Source of the DNA: Pseudomonadota bacterium | GTDB taxonomy: Bacteria > Pseudomonadota > Alphaproteobacteria > Rhizobiales > Beijerinckiaceae | Reading direction: 5' to 3' | Assembly: GCA_023386155.1 (NCBI GenBank) | Contig: JAEWKH010000009.1 | Location: 1 to 33,399, forward strand | DNA length: 33,399 bases | Shown: in pieces, positions 1 through 7,229 of the stretch | Layout of the letters: each line of letters begins with the position of its first letter | How positions within the stretch are numbered: position 1 is the first letter of the stretch | Notes under the pieces: model-generated | Seen by the model: only the letters and a program-made list of their open reading frames with translations | What the model was told of the DNA's origin: nothing | Database searches by the model: none | Made by a program: the position numbers and the translations under genes

Positions 1-128
1 GACCCGCACAAGGCTGCCAAGGGCCTCCTGCCCGGGCGGCTGCGTGCACCGTCCGGCAGGCCCGCTCCCTGCCCCGACACTTGTGACGCCTCGCGAAGCG
101 CGTCCCTCGTCGGGCGGGGATGGGCAAT

Positions 129-172
129 GATATAGCCGAGCTTGTCCTGCCTGTCAAGAACAAAGTGAGAAC
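129..172 (-). promoter_or_regulatory. Leftward promoter with abutting LexA (SOS) box
   Basis: Read on the minus strand, GTTCTCACTTTGTTC (172 down to 158) fits the alphaproteobacterial LexA operator GTTC-N7-GTTC exactly. It is followed without a gap by TTGACA (157-152), a 17-base spacer, and TATATC (134-129), a good sigma-70 type -35/-10 pair. The arrangement implies a LexA-repressed transcript running left, off the window. No ATG lies on the minus strand in 1-150, so the target start codon is outside the window or is not ATG. The target gene is unknown; SOS genes such as uvrA or recA are only possibilities. Confidence 0.7.
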
Positions 173-197
173 ATTATTCGCAGGCTCGCCGGAAGCT

Positions 198-303
198 CTC
201 CTCCCCCTTGTGGGGAGGAGGGGGAGGTGGGGGGGGCGGCGCTGGACTGGACCAGCGTGGCGCCGGCACCCCCGCCCTTAATCCCTCCCCACAAGGGGGA
301 GGG
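198..303. repeat. Palindromic GC-rich intergenic repeat
   Basis: CTCCTCCCC (198-206) pairs with GGGGAGGAG (212-220), and CCCTCCCC (283-290) pairs with GGGGAGGG (296-303). The two end hairpins are also inverted copies of each other (CTTGTGGGG versus CCCCACAAG). Between them CGCTGG and CCAGCG flank a 6-base loop, so the whole unit can fold into one long imperfect hairpin. It has no coding content. Related 'CTCTCCCC..GGGGAGAG' elements lie at the right edge of the window. It could be a small non-autonomous repeat of the REP/MITE type. Confidence 0.65.
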
Positions 304-453
304 AAACAGCGCCTGCGCCTCGCAACGAAGGGTGAGCTGGACTCTCAGGATGAGGGCTGCGGTTCCCGCCGTCACGAAACGGCAGAAAAACCGTCATGGG
401 GACGAGATGCGAATCCGGTTTGGCTCTTGTCGGCAAGCTCGCCGGAGGCGCCC

Positions 454-1266
454 ATGGCTCAGGATGTGAATGCTCTGCGCGTACGGACCCTGTTCCTGTC
501 CGATCTCCATCTCGGCACGAAGGGGTGCCAGGCCGGCGCGCTGCTCGAATTCCTCAAGGCCTACGACGCCGACACGATCTACCTCGTCGGCGACATCGTC
601 GACGGCTGGCGGCTGAAATCGGGCTGGTACTGGCCCCAGGCCCACAACGACGTGGTGCAGAAGCTCATGCGCAAGGTCCGGAAGGGCGCGCGCCTCGTCT
701 ACCTTCCCGGCAACCACGACGAGTTCCTGCGCGACTACATCGGAGTCAATCTGGGCGGGATCGTGCTCGCCGATTATGCGGTCCACGAAACAGCCGACGG
801 CAGGCGCTATCTCGTGATCCACGGGGACCAGTTCGACCTCGTGGTCCGCCATGCCCGCTGGCTGGCGCTTCTCGGAGACGGAGCCTATTCGGCGGCGCTC
901 TTCATCAACACCCACCTCAACATTCTGCGGCGGCGGCTCGGCCTGACCTATTGGTCGCTCTCGTCCTGGGCCAAGCTGAGGGTCAAGAACGCGGTGAACT
1001 ACATCAGCCGGTTCGAGGAGCTCCTCGCCGCGGAGGCCCGGCGCCAGGAGGCCGACGGCGTGATCTGCGGGCATATCCACCACGCGATCATGCACGACCG
1101 GTTCGGCGTGGCCTACGTGAACACCGGCGACTGGGTCGAGTCCTGCACGGCGGTGGTCGAGCATTATGACGGCACCTTCGAGCTGATCCGGTGGATGGAG
1201 ACGGAGCGGGAGAAGGCGGTCGATGAAGGCCTCATCGGCGTGAAGGCCGGCGAGAGGGCCGCCTGA
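454..1266 (+). CDS. LpxH/PlcP-like calcineurin-type metallophosphoesterase
   Basis: A 270-residue protein of the UDP-2,3-diacylglucosamine diphosphatase-like metallophosphoesterase family. The two-metal site is intact: D17-x-H19 in SDLHLG, D47 in GDIVDGW, N87-H88 in GNHDE, H123 in HGDQFD, and H207/H209 in CGHIHH. There is no signal peptide, so it should be cytoplasmic. The ATG at 454 is chosen because GGAGG lies five bases upstream; the open frame extends further left into low-complexity repeat sequence. It overlaps the next gene by one base (TGATG). Automated annotation would probably call it LpxH-like. The rhizobial phospholipase C PlcP, which removes phospholipid head groups under phosphate limitation, belongs to the same superfamily, and the adjacent glycosyltransferase favours that role. 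Family is certain; substrate is inferred. Confidence 0.9.
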   Translation: MAQDVNALRVRTLFLSDLHLGTKGCQAGALLEFLKAYDADTIYLVGDIVDGWRLKSGWYWPQAHNDVVQKLMRKVRKGARLVYLPGNHDEFLRDYIGVNLGGIVLADYAVHETADGRRYLVIHGDQFDLVVRHARWLALLGDGAYSAALFINTHLNILRRRLGLTYWSLSSWAKLRVKNAVNYISRFEELLAAEARRQEADGVICGHIHHAIMHDRFGVAYVNTGDWVESCTAVVEHYDGTFELIRWMETEREKAVDEGLIGVKAGERAA

Positions 1267-2273
1267 TGCGCCTCCTGATCGCGACCGATGCCTGGCGTCC
1301 CCAGATCAACGGGGTGGTGCGCTCGCTGGAATACATGGCCGCCGAGGCTCCACGCTTCGGCGCTGAGGTCGTGTTCCTCACCCCCGAGCGCTTCCGCTCC
1401 GTTCCCATGCCGACCTATCCGGAAATCCGCCTGTCCCTGGTCGGGCCGGGATCCGTCGCGGGGATTCTCGATGAGGTCGCTCCGACCCATGTCCATATTG
1501 CAACGGAAGGCCCCATCGGCCTCGCGACGCGGCTGACCTGCCCGCGCCAGGGACGGGCCTTCACCACGAGCTACCACACGCGCTTTCCGGAATACGTGGC
1601 GGCCCGCACCGGGATCCCCGAGGCCTGGTCCTACACGGCGCTCCGGCGGTTCCATCGGGCCGCCCGCGCCATGTTGGTCAGCACGCCCTCCCTGGAGCGG
1701 GACCTGGCCGGACGCGGCTTCCGGAACATCATGCGCTGGACCCGGGGTGTCGACACGGACCTGTTCCGGCCGCGGAGCGAACGGATCCTGGATGGTGCCG
1801 GCCCGATCTTCCTCTATGTCGGGCGCGTCGCGGTCGAGAAGAACCTGGACGCGTTCCTCGGCCTCGATCTGCCCGGCACCAAGGTCGTGGTGGGCGATGG
1901 CCCCTCCCGCGCCGCCCTCGCGCGGAGATATCCGGAGGCCTGCTTCCTCGGCTCCCTCACGGGCGAGGATCTGGCGCGCGCCTATGCCTCCGCGGACGTC
2001 TTCGTGTTCCCGAGCCTCACCGACACCTTCGGCATCGTGCTGATCGAGGCGCTGGCCTCCGGGCTGCCGATCGCGGCCTTCCCGGTCACGGGGCCGCTGG
2101 ACGTGATCGGTCGTTCAGGCTGCGGCGTCCTCGATGCGGATCTGCGCCGGGCGGCCCTGGCGGCTCTGGCCGTTCCGAAGGATCGCTGCCGGGCCCATGG
2201 CGAGACCTTCACCTGGCGCGAGAGCGCCCGGCAGTTCTTCTCCAATATCGAGAAAGCCCATTCCGGGGGATGA
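1266..2273 (+). CDS. GT4-family glycosyltransferase (possibly glycolipid-forming)
   Basis: 335 residues with the two-Rossmann GT-B layout. The N-terminal acceptor half opens with LLIATDAWRPQINGVVRSL, typical of the SqdX/MgtA/Agt branch of family GT4. The C-terminal half has the nucleotide-sugar site, including VGRVAVEKN, VGDGPSR and the E-x7-E-like segment around FPSLTDTFGIVLIEALASG. The start codon overlaps the stop of the metallophosphoesterase, indicating translational coupling. Known relatives make alpha-linked glycolipids or mannosides. Paired with a PlcP-like enzyme, it could glycosylate the diacylglycerol released from phospholipids. Donor and acceptor cannot be read from the sequence. 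Its stop is only 7 bases from the convergent gene's stop, with no visible terminator. Confidence 0.88.
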   Translation: MRLLIATDAWRPQINGVVRSLEYMAAEAPRFGAEVVFLTPERFRSVPMPTYPEIRLSLVGPGSVAGILDEVAPTHVHIATEGPIGLATRLTCPRQGRAFTTSYHTRFPEYVAARTGIPEAWSYTALRRFHRAARAMLVSTPSLERDLAGRGFRNIMRWTRGVDTDLFRPRSERILDGAGPIFLYVGRVAVEKNLDAFLGLDLPGTKVVVGDGPSRAALARRYPEACFLGSLTGEDLARAYASADVFVFPSLTDTFGIVLIEALASGLPIAAFPVTGPLDVIGRSGCGVLDADLRRAALAALAVPKDRCRAHGETFTWRESARQFFSNIEKAHSGG

Positions 2274-2280
2274 CCTGCTC

Positions 2281-2796
2281 CTACATCAGGAAGGCAGATT
2301 GCGGGTGGAGCTGCTGGACCTTCTCACCCTCGAAAGGGCCCGTTTCCAAGGAGACCTTCGTCCGGTCGATTTCGACGCGGCCGAGATCGATCATGCCCTG
2401 GATCTCGTTCTCCAGGTCCTGAAGCGTCGACACCATGCGCCGGATGCGCTGCTCGGCGGCCTCCTGGAATTCCGCTTCCGGGACGGCGTTCAAGGGATCG
2501 TCCGCGTCCAGAACCGGAAGCGAGCGGACCTCCTCCCGGGTCTCCCGGATCGTGGCGGCCATCTTCTCCAGGCAGGCCTTGAAGGGCTCTACCGTCCGGG
2601 CGTCCAGGGGCAGGGCCTTGAGACGATCCACGGCCTCGAGAACCGCCTGGGTGTCCGCATTGCGGTTGCGCCGGGCAAATTCCTTCAGGAACCAGCGGCC
2701 GCGAGCGGTTTCCATGACGGCCGCTTCGATGGCGTCGAAATCCAGGTCGCCGAACGTGACGTTGGTCTCTTCATCGGGCATGGTGGCGCAATCCAT
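2281..2796 (-). CDS. Conserved hypothetical protein with GRWFL..ARRNRxADT motif
   Basis: 171 residues, or 166 if translation begins at the second Met (ATG at 2781). There is no signal peptide or membrane segment; the protein is acidic and predicted mostly helical. Near the N-terminus is METARGRWFLKEFARRNRNADT, a motif I associate with uncharacterised alphaproteobacterial proteins and with some chemotaxis-related ones. The middle and C-terminus (about 60-150) look like coiled-coil helices. It is convergent with the glycosyltransferase and divergent from the MFS gene. Codon use matches the neighbours, so the frame is probably real. I cannot assign a function. Confidence 0.7.
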   Translation of the reverse strand: MDCATMPDEETNVTFGDLDFDAIEAAVMETARGRWFLKEFARRNRNADTQAVLEAVDRLKALPLDARTVEPFKACLEKMAATIRETREEVRSLPVLDADDPLNAVPEAEFQEAAEQRIRRMVSTLQDLENEIQGMIDLGRVEIDRTKVSLETGPFEGEKVQQLHPQSAFLM

Positions 2797-2853
2797 CTCT
2801 GCCGGGTTTGATTCCTGTCTCCAACAGATGTGTGCAAAGTGCCCTCAAGCTCA

Positions 2854-2876
2854 ACCCCTGCAAGGCCTTCAGGGGT
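2854..2876. promoter_or_regulatory. Dyad symmetry in divergent promoter region
   Basis: ACCCCTG (2854-2860) and CAGGGGT (2870-2876) are exact inverted arms around an inner AAGGCCTT palindrome. The element lies between the divergent hypothetical gene and the MFS gene. It may be a repressor operator or a leader hairpin; no regulator gene is adjacent. Confidence 0.35.
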
Positions 2877-2939
2877 AGTCTTGCACCGCGTTCTTGCTCC
2901 TTTCTCTCCGTCTCCCGCTTCCAGAAGAACGTAATTCCG

Positions 2940-4133
2940 ATGCATCCGCTCAAAGCTCTCGAACTTCGCCTGGGTGCGTTGCAGGCTGCCAGCTTCACCA
3001 GTCACGGGATGTATCTGCCGTTCTTTCCGCTCTGGCTGCAGAGCAAGGCGCTGTCGCCGACCGTGATCGGGTTCGTGGTCGCCATCCCCATCATCGTGCG
3101 GATCCTGGCGACGGCGCCGCTCCTGAGCCTCGCGGACCGGTCCTTGGGGGCGAGGCGGCTGCTACTGGCCAGCCATCTCGGTCAGCTGATCGGCTTTCCG
3201 CTGTTCCTGCTGGTGGACGACGCCATCCCGATCATGGCCCTGGTGGCGCTCGTCGCCGTCGCGCAATCCTGCGTCATTCCCGGCAACGATCTCGTCTCGA
3301 CCAACGCGGTCCAGCGCCATCCCGGCCTGAACTACGGCCGCATCAGGGGCGCCGGCTCGGTCGCGTTCTTCATCACCAACATCGTGGGAGGGTACCTGGT
3401 CGGCGCCTTCGGGGCGAACAGCGTGATTATCGCCCTGACCCTCATCCCGATCCTGGGAATCGCGGCGACGCTCATGGCCGTTCCGGACGAGGCACCCGAA
3501 CCCGCAGGCCCGCATGAAACGCCGGCGGAGAGCGCTCCCGCCCAACTCTCCCGGGTCCTGTGGCTGGTGCTGATCGCGGGAGCCGTGACCCAGGGCAGCC
3601 ACGGGGCCCTGAACGCCTTCGCCAGCATCTACTGGCGCTCCATCGGCTTCTCCGACGCGGTCATCGGCTATTTCTGGGCGGCCGGCGTCATCGCCGAGAT
3701 CCTGGTCTTCCTCTATCTCGGCCGCCATGTCGGCCGCAGCTCGGGCGTCGGCCTGATCATGCTCGGATCGGCCGCGGCCGTCATACGCTTCACCATCATG
3801 TCCCTGCAGCCGGGGGCGGAGGTCATGTTCGTGCTGCAGACCATGCACTGCCTGACCTTCGCGGCCACCCATATCGGCACCATGGCGGCCCTGGCGGCGC
3901 TCGCGCCCATGAAGGCGCGGGGGCGGGCGCAGGGAATCTACGGCTCCCTGGCGGCCCTGACGACCGCAGCCTCCACGATCGTCAGCGGCGTGATCTATGC
4001 CGAGGCGGGCGCAGGCGTCTTCGCCGCGATGGCGCCGCTGGGGGCCATCGGCTTCGCCCTGATGGTGGCGGTCGTGCGCCTCCAGAAAAATCAGCACATC
4101 GTGCGGAAAAGTGATCCCGGTTTTCCGCCTTGA
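2940..4133 (+). CDS. MFS permease (HcaT/MFS_1-like)
   Basis: 397 residues with about twelve hydrophobic segments and a central cytoplasmic break near residues 180-205 (PDEAPEPAGPHE). It resembles the MFS_1-like branch that includes the 3-phenylpropionate transporter HcaT. The start at 2940 is chosen because the conserved N-terminus (LRLGALQAASFTSHGMYLPFFP) begins there and AGAAG lies just upstream; the frame is open back to 2808. The substrate is unknown. The last 13 residues (QHIVRKSDPGFPP) and the stop codon are encoded by the left arm of a palindromic intergenic repeat, so the C-terminus has been replaced or extended by repeat DNA. Confidence 0.88.
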   Translation: MHPLKALELRLGALQAASFTSHGMYLPFFPLWLQSKALSPTVIGFVVAIPIIVRILATAPLLSLADRSLGARRLLLASHLGQLIGFPLFLLVDDAIPIMALVALVAVAQSCVIPGNDLVSTNAVQRHPGLNYGRIRGAGSVAFFITNIVGGYLVGAFGANSVIIALTLIPILGIAATLMAVPDEAPEPAGPHETPAESAPAQLSRVLWLVLIAGAVTQGSHGALNAFASIYWRSIGFSDAVIGYFWAAGVIAEILVFLYLGRHVGRSSGVGLIMLGSAAAVIRFTIMSLQPGAEVMFVLQTMHCLTFAATHIGTMAALAALAPMKARGRAQGIYGSLAALTTAASTIVSGVIYAEAGAGVFAAMAPLGAIGFALMVAVVRLQKNQHIVRKSDPGFPP

Positions 4134-4203
4134 ACGATGTGCTGCTTTACAAAGGAGCATCGGATGAATCCCAAAAGTGGAATCCACTTTTGGGTCCGAG
4201 GCT
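4092..4203. repeat. Palindromic mosaic repeat, probable bidirectional terminator
   Basis: Two hairpins lie in tandem. In the first, CAGCACATCGT (4092-4102) pairs with ACGATGTGCTG (4134-4144), with GCGGAAAA/TTTTCCGC inside. In the second, CCCAAAAGTGGA (4170-4181) pairs perfectly with TCCACTTTTGGG (4183-4194). The element separates the convergent MFS and epimerase genes and probably stops transcription from both. Related copies occur at 21795-21919 and 24802-24842. Confidence 0.75.
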
Positions 4204-5187
4204 CTAACCCCAGAGGGCGGGTTCGGGCGGATAGACGACGCTGCCCTCGTAGCGCAGGCCGGGCTCCCGGTCCCTGGCGAGGAGGAGCGGCCCGTCGAGA
4301 TCGACGAAGCGGGCGCGCGGCGCGAGCACCAGGGCCGGCGCCATGGCGAGCGAGGTCCCGACCATGCAGCCGATCATGAGCGAGAAGCCCCGGGCTTCCG
4401 CCGCATCGGCGAGGGCCAGCGCCTCCGTCAGCCCGCCGGTCTTGTCGAGCTTGATGTTGATGACCTCGTAGAGGCCGACCAGCCGGTCGAGGCTCGCCCG
4501 GTCGTGAACGCTCTCGTCGGCCAGAATCGGGACGGGACGCGAGATCCCGCGCAGATATTCGTCCGCCTTGGCGGGCAGGGGCTGCTCTACCAGGGCATAG
4601 CCCTCATCCGCGCAGGCGGCGAGGTGCTGCTCCAGATTCTCCTCGGTCCAGCCCTCGTTGGCATCGGCGATCAGGGTCGCCTGGGGCGCGGCCCGGCGAA
4701 CGGCTCTGATCCGCTCGATGTCGCCGTCGGGGGCGCCGAACTTCACCTTGAGGATCGGCCTCTCGGCCGCCCTGGCGGCGGCTTCCGCCATGCCCTCGGG
4801 AGTGTCGAGGCTGATCGTATAGGCCGTGGTGACCGGCGGCCAGCGGGTCAGGCCGGCGGTGAGATGGGCTCGGATGCCGGAGCGCTTGGCGTCCAGGTCC
4901 CAGAGGGCGCAGTCGACCGCGTTGCGGGCGGCTCCCGCGGGCATGAGGCTCTGGAGCGCCTCGCGGGTCAGGCCGGCTTCGATCTGCGGACGGACGGCCT
5001 CGATGGCGGCCGCCACGCCCTCGACCGTCTCGCCGTAGCGGGCATAGGGCACGCATTCCCCGTGGCCGACGGCACCGTGCTCGGTCATCGTCGCCGTGAC
5101 GACCACCGCCTCGGTGCGGGAGCCGCGGGCGATCGTGAACTTTCCGGCAATGGGGAAACGGTCGATGGAAACGGTGAGCTTGCGCAT
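4204..5187 (-). CDS. Enolase-superfamily epimerase (L-Ala-D/L-Glu epimerase or DgcA-like racemase)
   Basis: 327 residues with the muconate-lactonising-enzyme fold of the enolase superfamily. The catalytic set is complete: K147-V-K149 (KVKFG), D175 (DANEGW), E201 (VEQP), D224 (ADES) as metal ligands, and K247 (KLDKTGG) as the second acid/base. This pattern is that of dipeptide epimerases, which interconvert L-Ala-D-Glu and L-Ala-L-Glu during murein peptide recycling. The related N-acetyl-D-Glu racemase DgcA has nearly the same motifs but usually sits beside dgcN, which is absent here. The start at 5187 is preferred over the upstream in-frame 5247 because AGAAGAG precedes it and homologues begin at MRKLTVSIDRFP. 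It is a cytoplasmic enzyme and is convergent with the MFS gene. Confidence 0.88.
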   Translation of the reverse strand: MRKLTVSIDRFPIAGKFTIARGSRTEAVVVTATMTEHGAVGHGECVPYARYGETVEGVAAAIEAVRPQIEAGLTREALQSLMPAGAARNAVDCALWDLDAKRSGIRAHLTAGLTRWPPVTTAYTISLDTPEGMAEAAARAAERPILKVKFGAPDGDIERIRAVRRAAPQATLIADANEGWTEENLEQHLAACADEGYALVEQPLPAKADEYLRGISRPVPILADESVHDRASLDRLVGLYEVINIKLDKTGGLTEALALADAAEARGFSLMIGCMVGTSLAMAPALVLAPRARFVDLDGPLLLARDREPGLRYEGSVVYPPEPALWG

Positions 5188-5267
5188 TCTGTGGCTTCTC
5201 TTCTCAACTTCGTCTCGACTTGTGGCGCAATGACACGCTATCACCAAGCGGAATCAACGCCGAAGGG

Positions 5268-6416
5268 ATGATCGTGGCGCAGAGCACCTTGGCTCGAGAG
5301 CCGGAAGTCACAATCGACCGCGCCGAGGGGCGGACGACGGTCCGGCTGGCCGGTCCCTGGACGGCGCCGCATGCCCAGAAGGTCGAGGCCCTGGCCGACG
5401 AGATCGCGGCTGAAGCCGATGCCTTCCCGCTGGTTCTCGATCTGAGCGGTGTCGAGCGTCTCGACACCCTCGGCGCCTGGACGCTCAACCGCACCCGGCA
5501 TGTGCTGTCCGGGAAGGGGCAGGTGGATCTCGCCGAGGCCTCGCCCGAGCAGAAGATCCTCCTCGACGAGGCGGCCTATCGCGATTTCCAGGGCGGCCCG
5601 AAGCCGAGACACTCCCGCGCGGTCGATTTCCTCGTCGATGTGGGCCAGAGCGTCGCCGGCGCCGGCAGGGACATGGTCGGCGGCGTCGGCTTCCTGGGCG
5701 AGCTCGTCGCGGCGCTGATCCGCGTGGTCATCCATCCGCGCCGCTTCCGGGGCACGGCGGTGGTCCATCAGCTGGAGCAGATCGCCTATCGCGGCGTGCC
5801 GATCATCGTGCTGATCTCGTTCCTCGTCGGCTGCATCATCTCGCAGCAGGGCATCTTCCAGCTCGTGAAGTTCGGCGCGACGCCTTTCGTCATCGACCTC
5901 ATCGGCATCCTGGTCCTGCGCGAGCTGGGCGTCCTTCTGACCTCGATCATGGTGGCGGGCCGCTCGGGTTCGGCCTTCACGGCCGAGATCGGCTCCATGA
6001 AGATGCGCGAGGAGATCGACGCCCTGCGGGTCATGGGGCTCGACCCCATCGAGGTCCTGATCGTCCCGCGCATCATGGCGCTGGTGATCGGCCTGCCGCT
6101 CCTGACCTTCATCGCCTCCATCGCGGCGCTCGTCGGCGGCGGCCTCACCACCTGGGTCTATGGCGACATCAGCCCGGACATCTTCCTGAACCGCCTCCGG
6201 GCCGCCGTGGGGTTGAACACCTTCCTCGTCGGGATGATCAAGGCTCCCTTCATGGCGCTGGTGATCGGCATCATCGCGACCCTCGAAGGCCTGGCCGTGG
6301 CGGGCTCCGCCGAGTCCCTGGGCCGGCACGTGACCTCCTCGGTGGTGAAGGCGATCTTCATGGTTATCGTGCTCGATGGCCTCTTCGCCATGTTCTTCGC
6401 AGCGATAAATTACTGA
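5268..6416 (+). CDS. mlaE: MlaE-family ABC permease with N-terminal STAS domain
   Basis: 383 residues. Residues about 15-105 form an STAS-like domain (LVLDLSGVERLDTLGAWTLNR). Residues about 135-383 form the MlaE permease, with LVGCIISQQGIFQL, FVIDLIGILVLRELGVLLTSIMVAGRSGSAFTAEIGSMKMREEIDAL and about five membrane spans. Family members are the inner-membrane permease of phospholipid transport complexes; the fused STAS part takes the place of a separate MlaB. It is the first gene of an mlaE-mlaF-mlaD-lipoprotein operon with tight spacing (one base to mlaF). The start is uncertain: ATG 5268 has AAGGG directly adjoining, and a TTG at 5220 is also in frame. It is divergent from the epimerase with about 80 bases between. 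Confidence 0.92.
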   Translation: MIVAQSTLAREPEVTIDRAEGRTTVRLAGPWTAPHAQKVEALADEIAAEADAFPLVLDLSGVERLDTLGAWTLNRTRHVLSGKGQVDLAEASPEQKILLDEAAYRDFQGGPKPRHSRAVDFLVDVGQSVAGAGRDMVGGVGFLGELVAALIRVVIHPRRFRGTAVVHQLEQIAYRGVPIIVLISFLVGCIISQQGIFQLVKFGATPFVIDLIGILVLRELGVLLTSIMVAGRSGSAFTAEIGSMKMREEIDALRVMGLDPIEVLIVPRIMALVIGLPLLTFIASIAALVGGGLTTWVYGDISPDIFLNRLRAAVGLNTFLVGMIKAPFMALVIGIIATLEGLAVAGSAESLGRHVTSSVVKAIFMVIVLDGLFAMFFAAINY

Positions 6417-6417
6417 G

Positions 6418-7221
6418 ATGATGCTCGAACGGCGCCACCCCGACCCGACCCAGAACCGCGACGTGATCATCCGCGTCCGGGACGTGGAGGTCGGCTTCGG
6501 AGAGAGAACGATCCTGAAAGGGCTCGATCTCGATGTCTATCGCGGCGAGATCCTGGGGTTCGTCGGCGGCTCCGGCCAGGGCAAGTCGGTCCTGACGCGG
6601 GCCATCCTCGGGCTTGTGCCCAAGCGGGCCGGTACCATCGAGGTGCTGGGCCAGAACCTCGACGCATTGTCGCCCGAGGAGCGCCGCCAGCTCGAGCGGC
6701 ACTGGGGCGTGCTGTTCCAGCAGGGCGCGCTGTTCTCGGCGCTCACCGTGAAGCAGAACATCCAGGTCCCGATGCGCGAGTACCTGCACCTGTCGGACCG
6801 GCTGCTCGACGAGCTGGCCATGCTCAAGATCGAGATGGTAGGGCTCAATCCCGATGCCGCCGACAAGCTTCCCTCCGAGTTGTCCGGCGGCATGATCAAG
6901 CGCGCGGCCCTGGCGCGGGCGCTGGCTCTCGACCCTGAGATCGTTTTCCTCGACGAGCCGACCTCAGGCCTCGACCCCATCGGCGCCGGCGAGTTCGACG
7001 ATCTCATTGCGACGTTACAGCGGACTTTAGGCCTGACCGTATTCATGGTAACTCATGACCTGGACAGCCTCTATTCGGTCTGCGACCGGATAGCGGCTTT
7101 GGGCGAGGGAAAAATTCTCGCCGAGGGGCCCATCGAGGTGATGCTGGAATCGGATCACCCGTGGGTTCGCTCTTATTTTCATGGGAAACGGGCACGCGCG
7201 GTCATGGCCGGCGGCGCGTAA
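6418..7221 (+). CDS. mlaF: MlaF-type ABC transporter ATPase
   Basis: 267 residues (or 266 from the adjacent ATG at 6421). It has a Walker A GGSGQGKS at 50-57, Q-loop region GVLFQQGALFSALTV, ABC signature LSGGMIKRAALARALA from about 155, Walker B EIVFLDEPTSGLDP at about 175-188 and the H-loop VTHDLDSLYSVCDRI. The LSGGM signature followed by KRAALARA is typical of the MlaF/Ttg2A group. It supplies ATP hydrolysis for the MlaE permease in lipid transport between the membranes. It sits one base after the mlaE stop and eight bases before mlaD. Confidence 0.94.
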   Translation: MMLERRHPDPTQNRDVIIRVRDVEVGFGERTILKGLDLDVYRGEILGFVGGSGQGKSVLTRAILGLVPKRAGTIEVLGQNLDALSPEERRQLERHWGVLFQQGALFSALTVKQNIQVPMREYLHLSDRLLDELAMLKIEMVGLNPDAADKLPSELSGGMIKRAALARALALDPEIVFLDEPTSGLDPIGAGEFDDLIATLQRTLGLTVFMVTHDLDSLYSVCDRIAALGEGKILAEGPIEVMLESDHPWVRSYFHGKRARAVMAGGA

Positions 7222-7229
7222 GGAAGACG

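Larger units (their letters stand above)
1..453. other. Intergenic region with no convincing gene
   Basis: This stretch holds the leftward SOS-type promoter (129-172) and a palindromic GC-rich repeat (198-303). Open frames crossing it are low-complexity (Gly runs read from G tracts) and have no ribosome binding site. The first credible start is the ATG at 454, preceded by GGAGG. Confidence 0.6.

Noticed and set aside
142..157. Possible Pho box (TTGTCCT..CTGTCAA) upstream of the phosphoesterase
   Set aside because: Half-sites are 9 bases apart instead of 11 and the first is a poor match; the sequence is better explained by the leftward TTGACA promoter.
3162..4187. Minus-strand open frame of 341 codons opposite the MFS gene
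   Set aside because: The plus strand encodes a clear membrane transporter; the mirror frame is His/Asp/Gly-rich low complexity and runs into the repeat.
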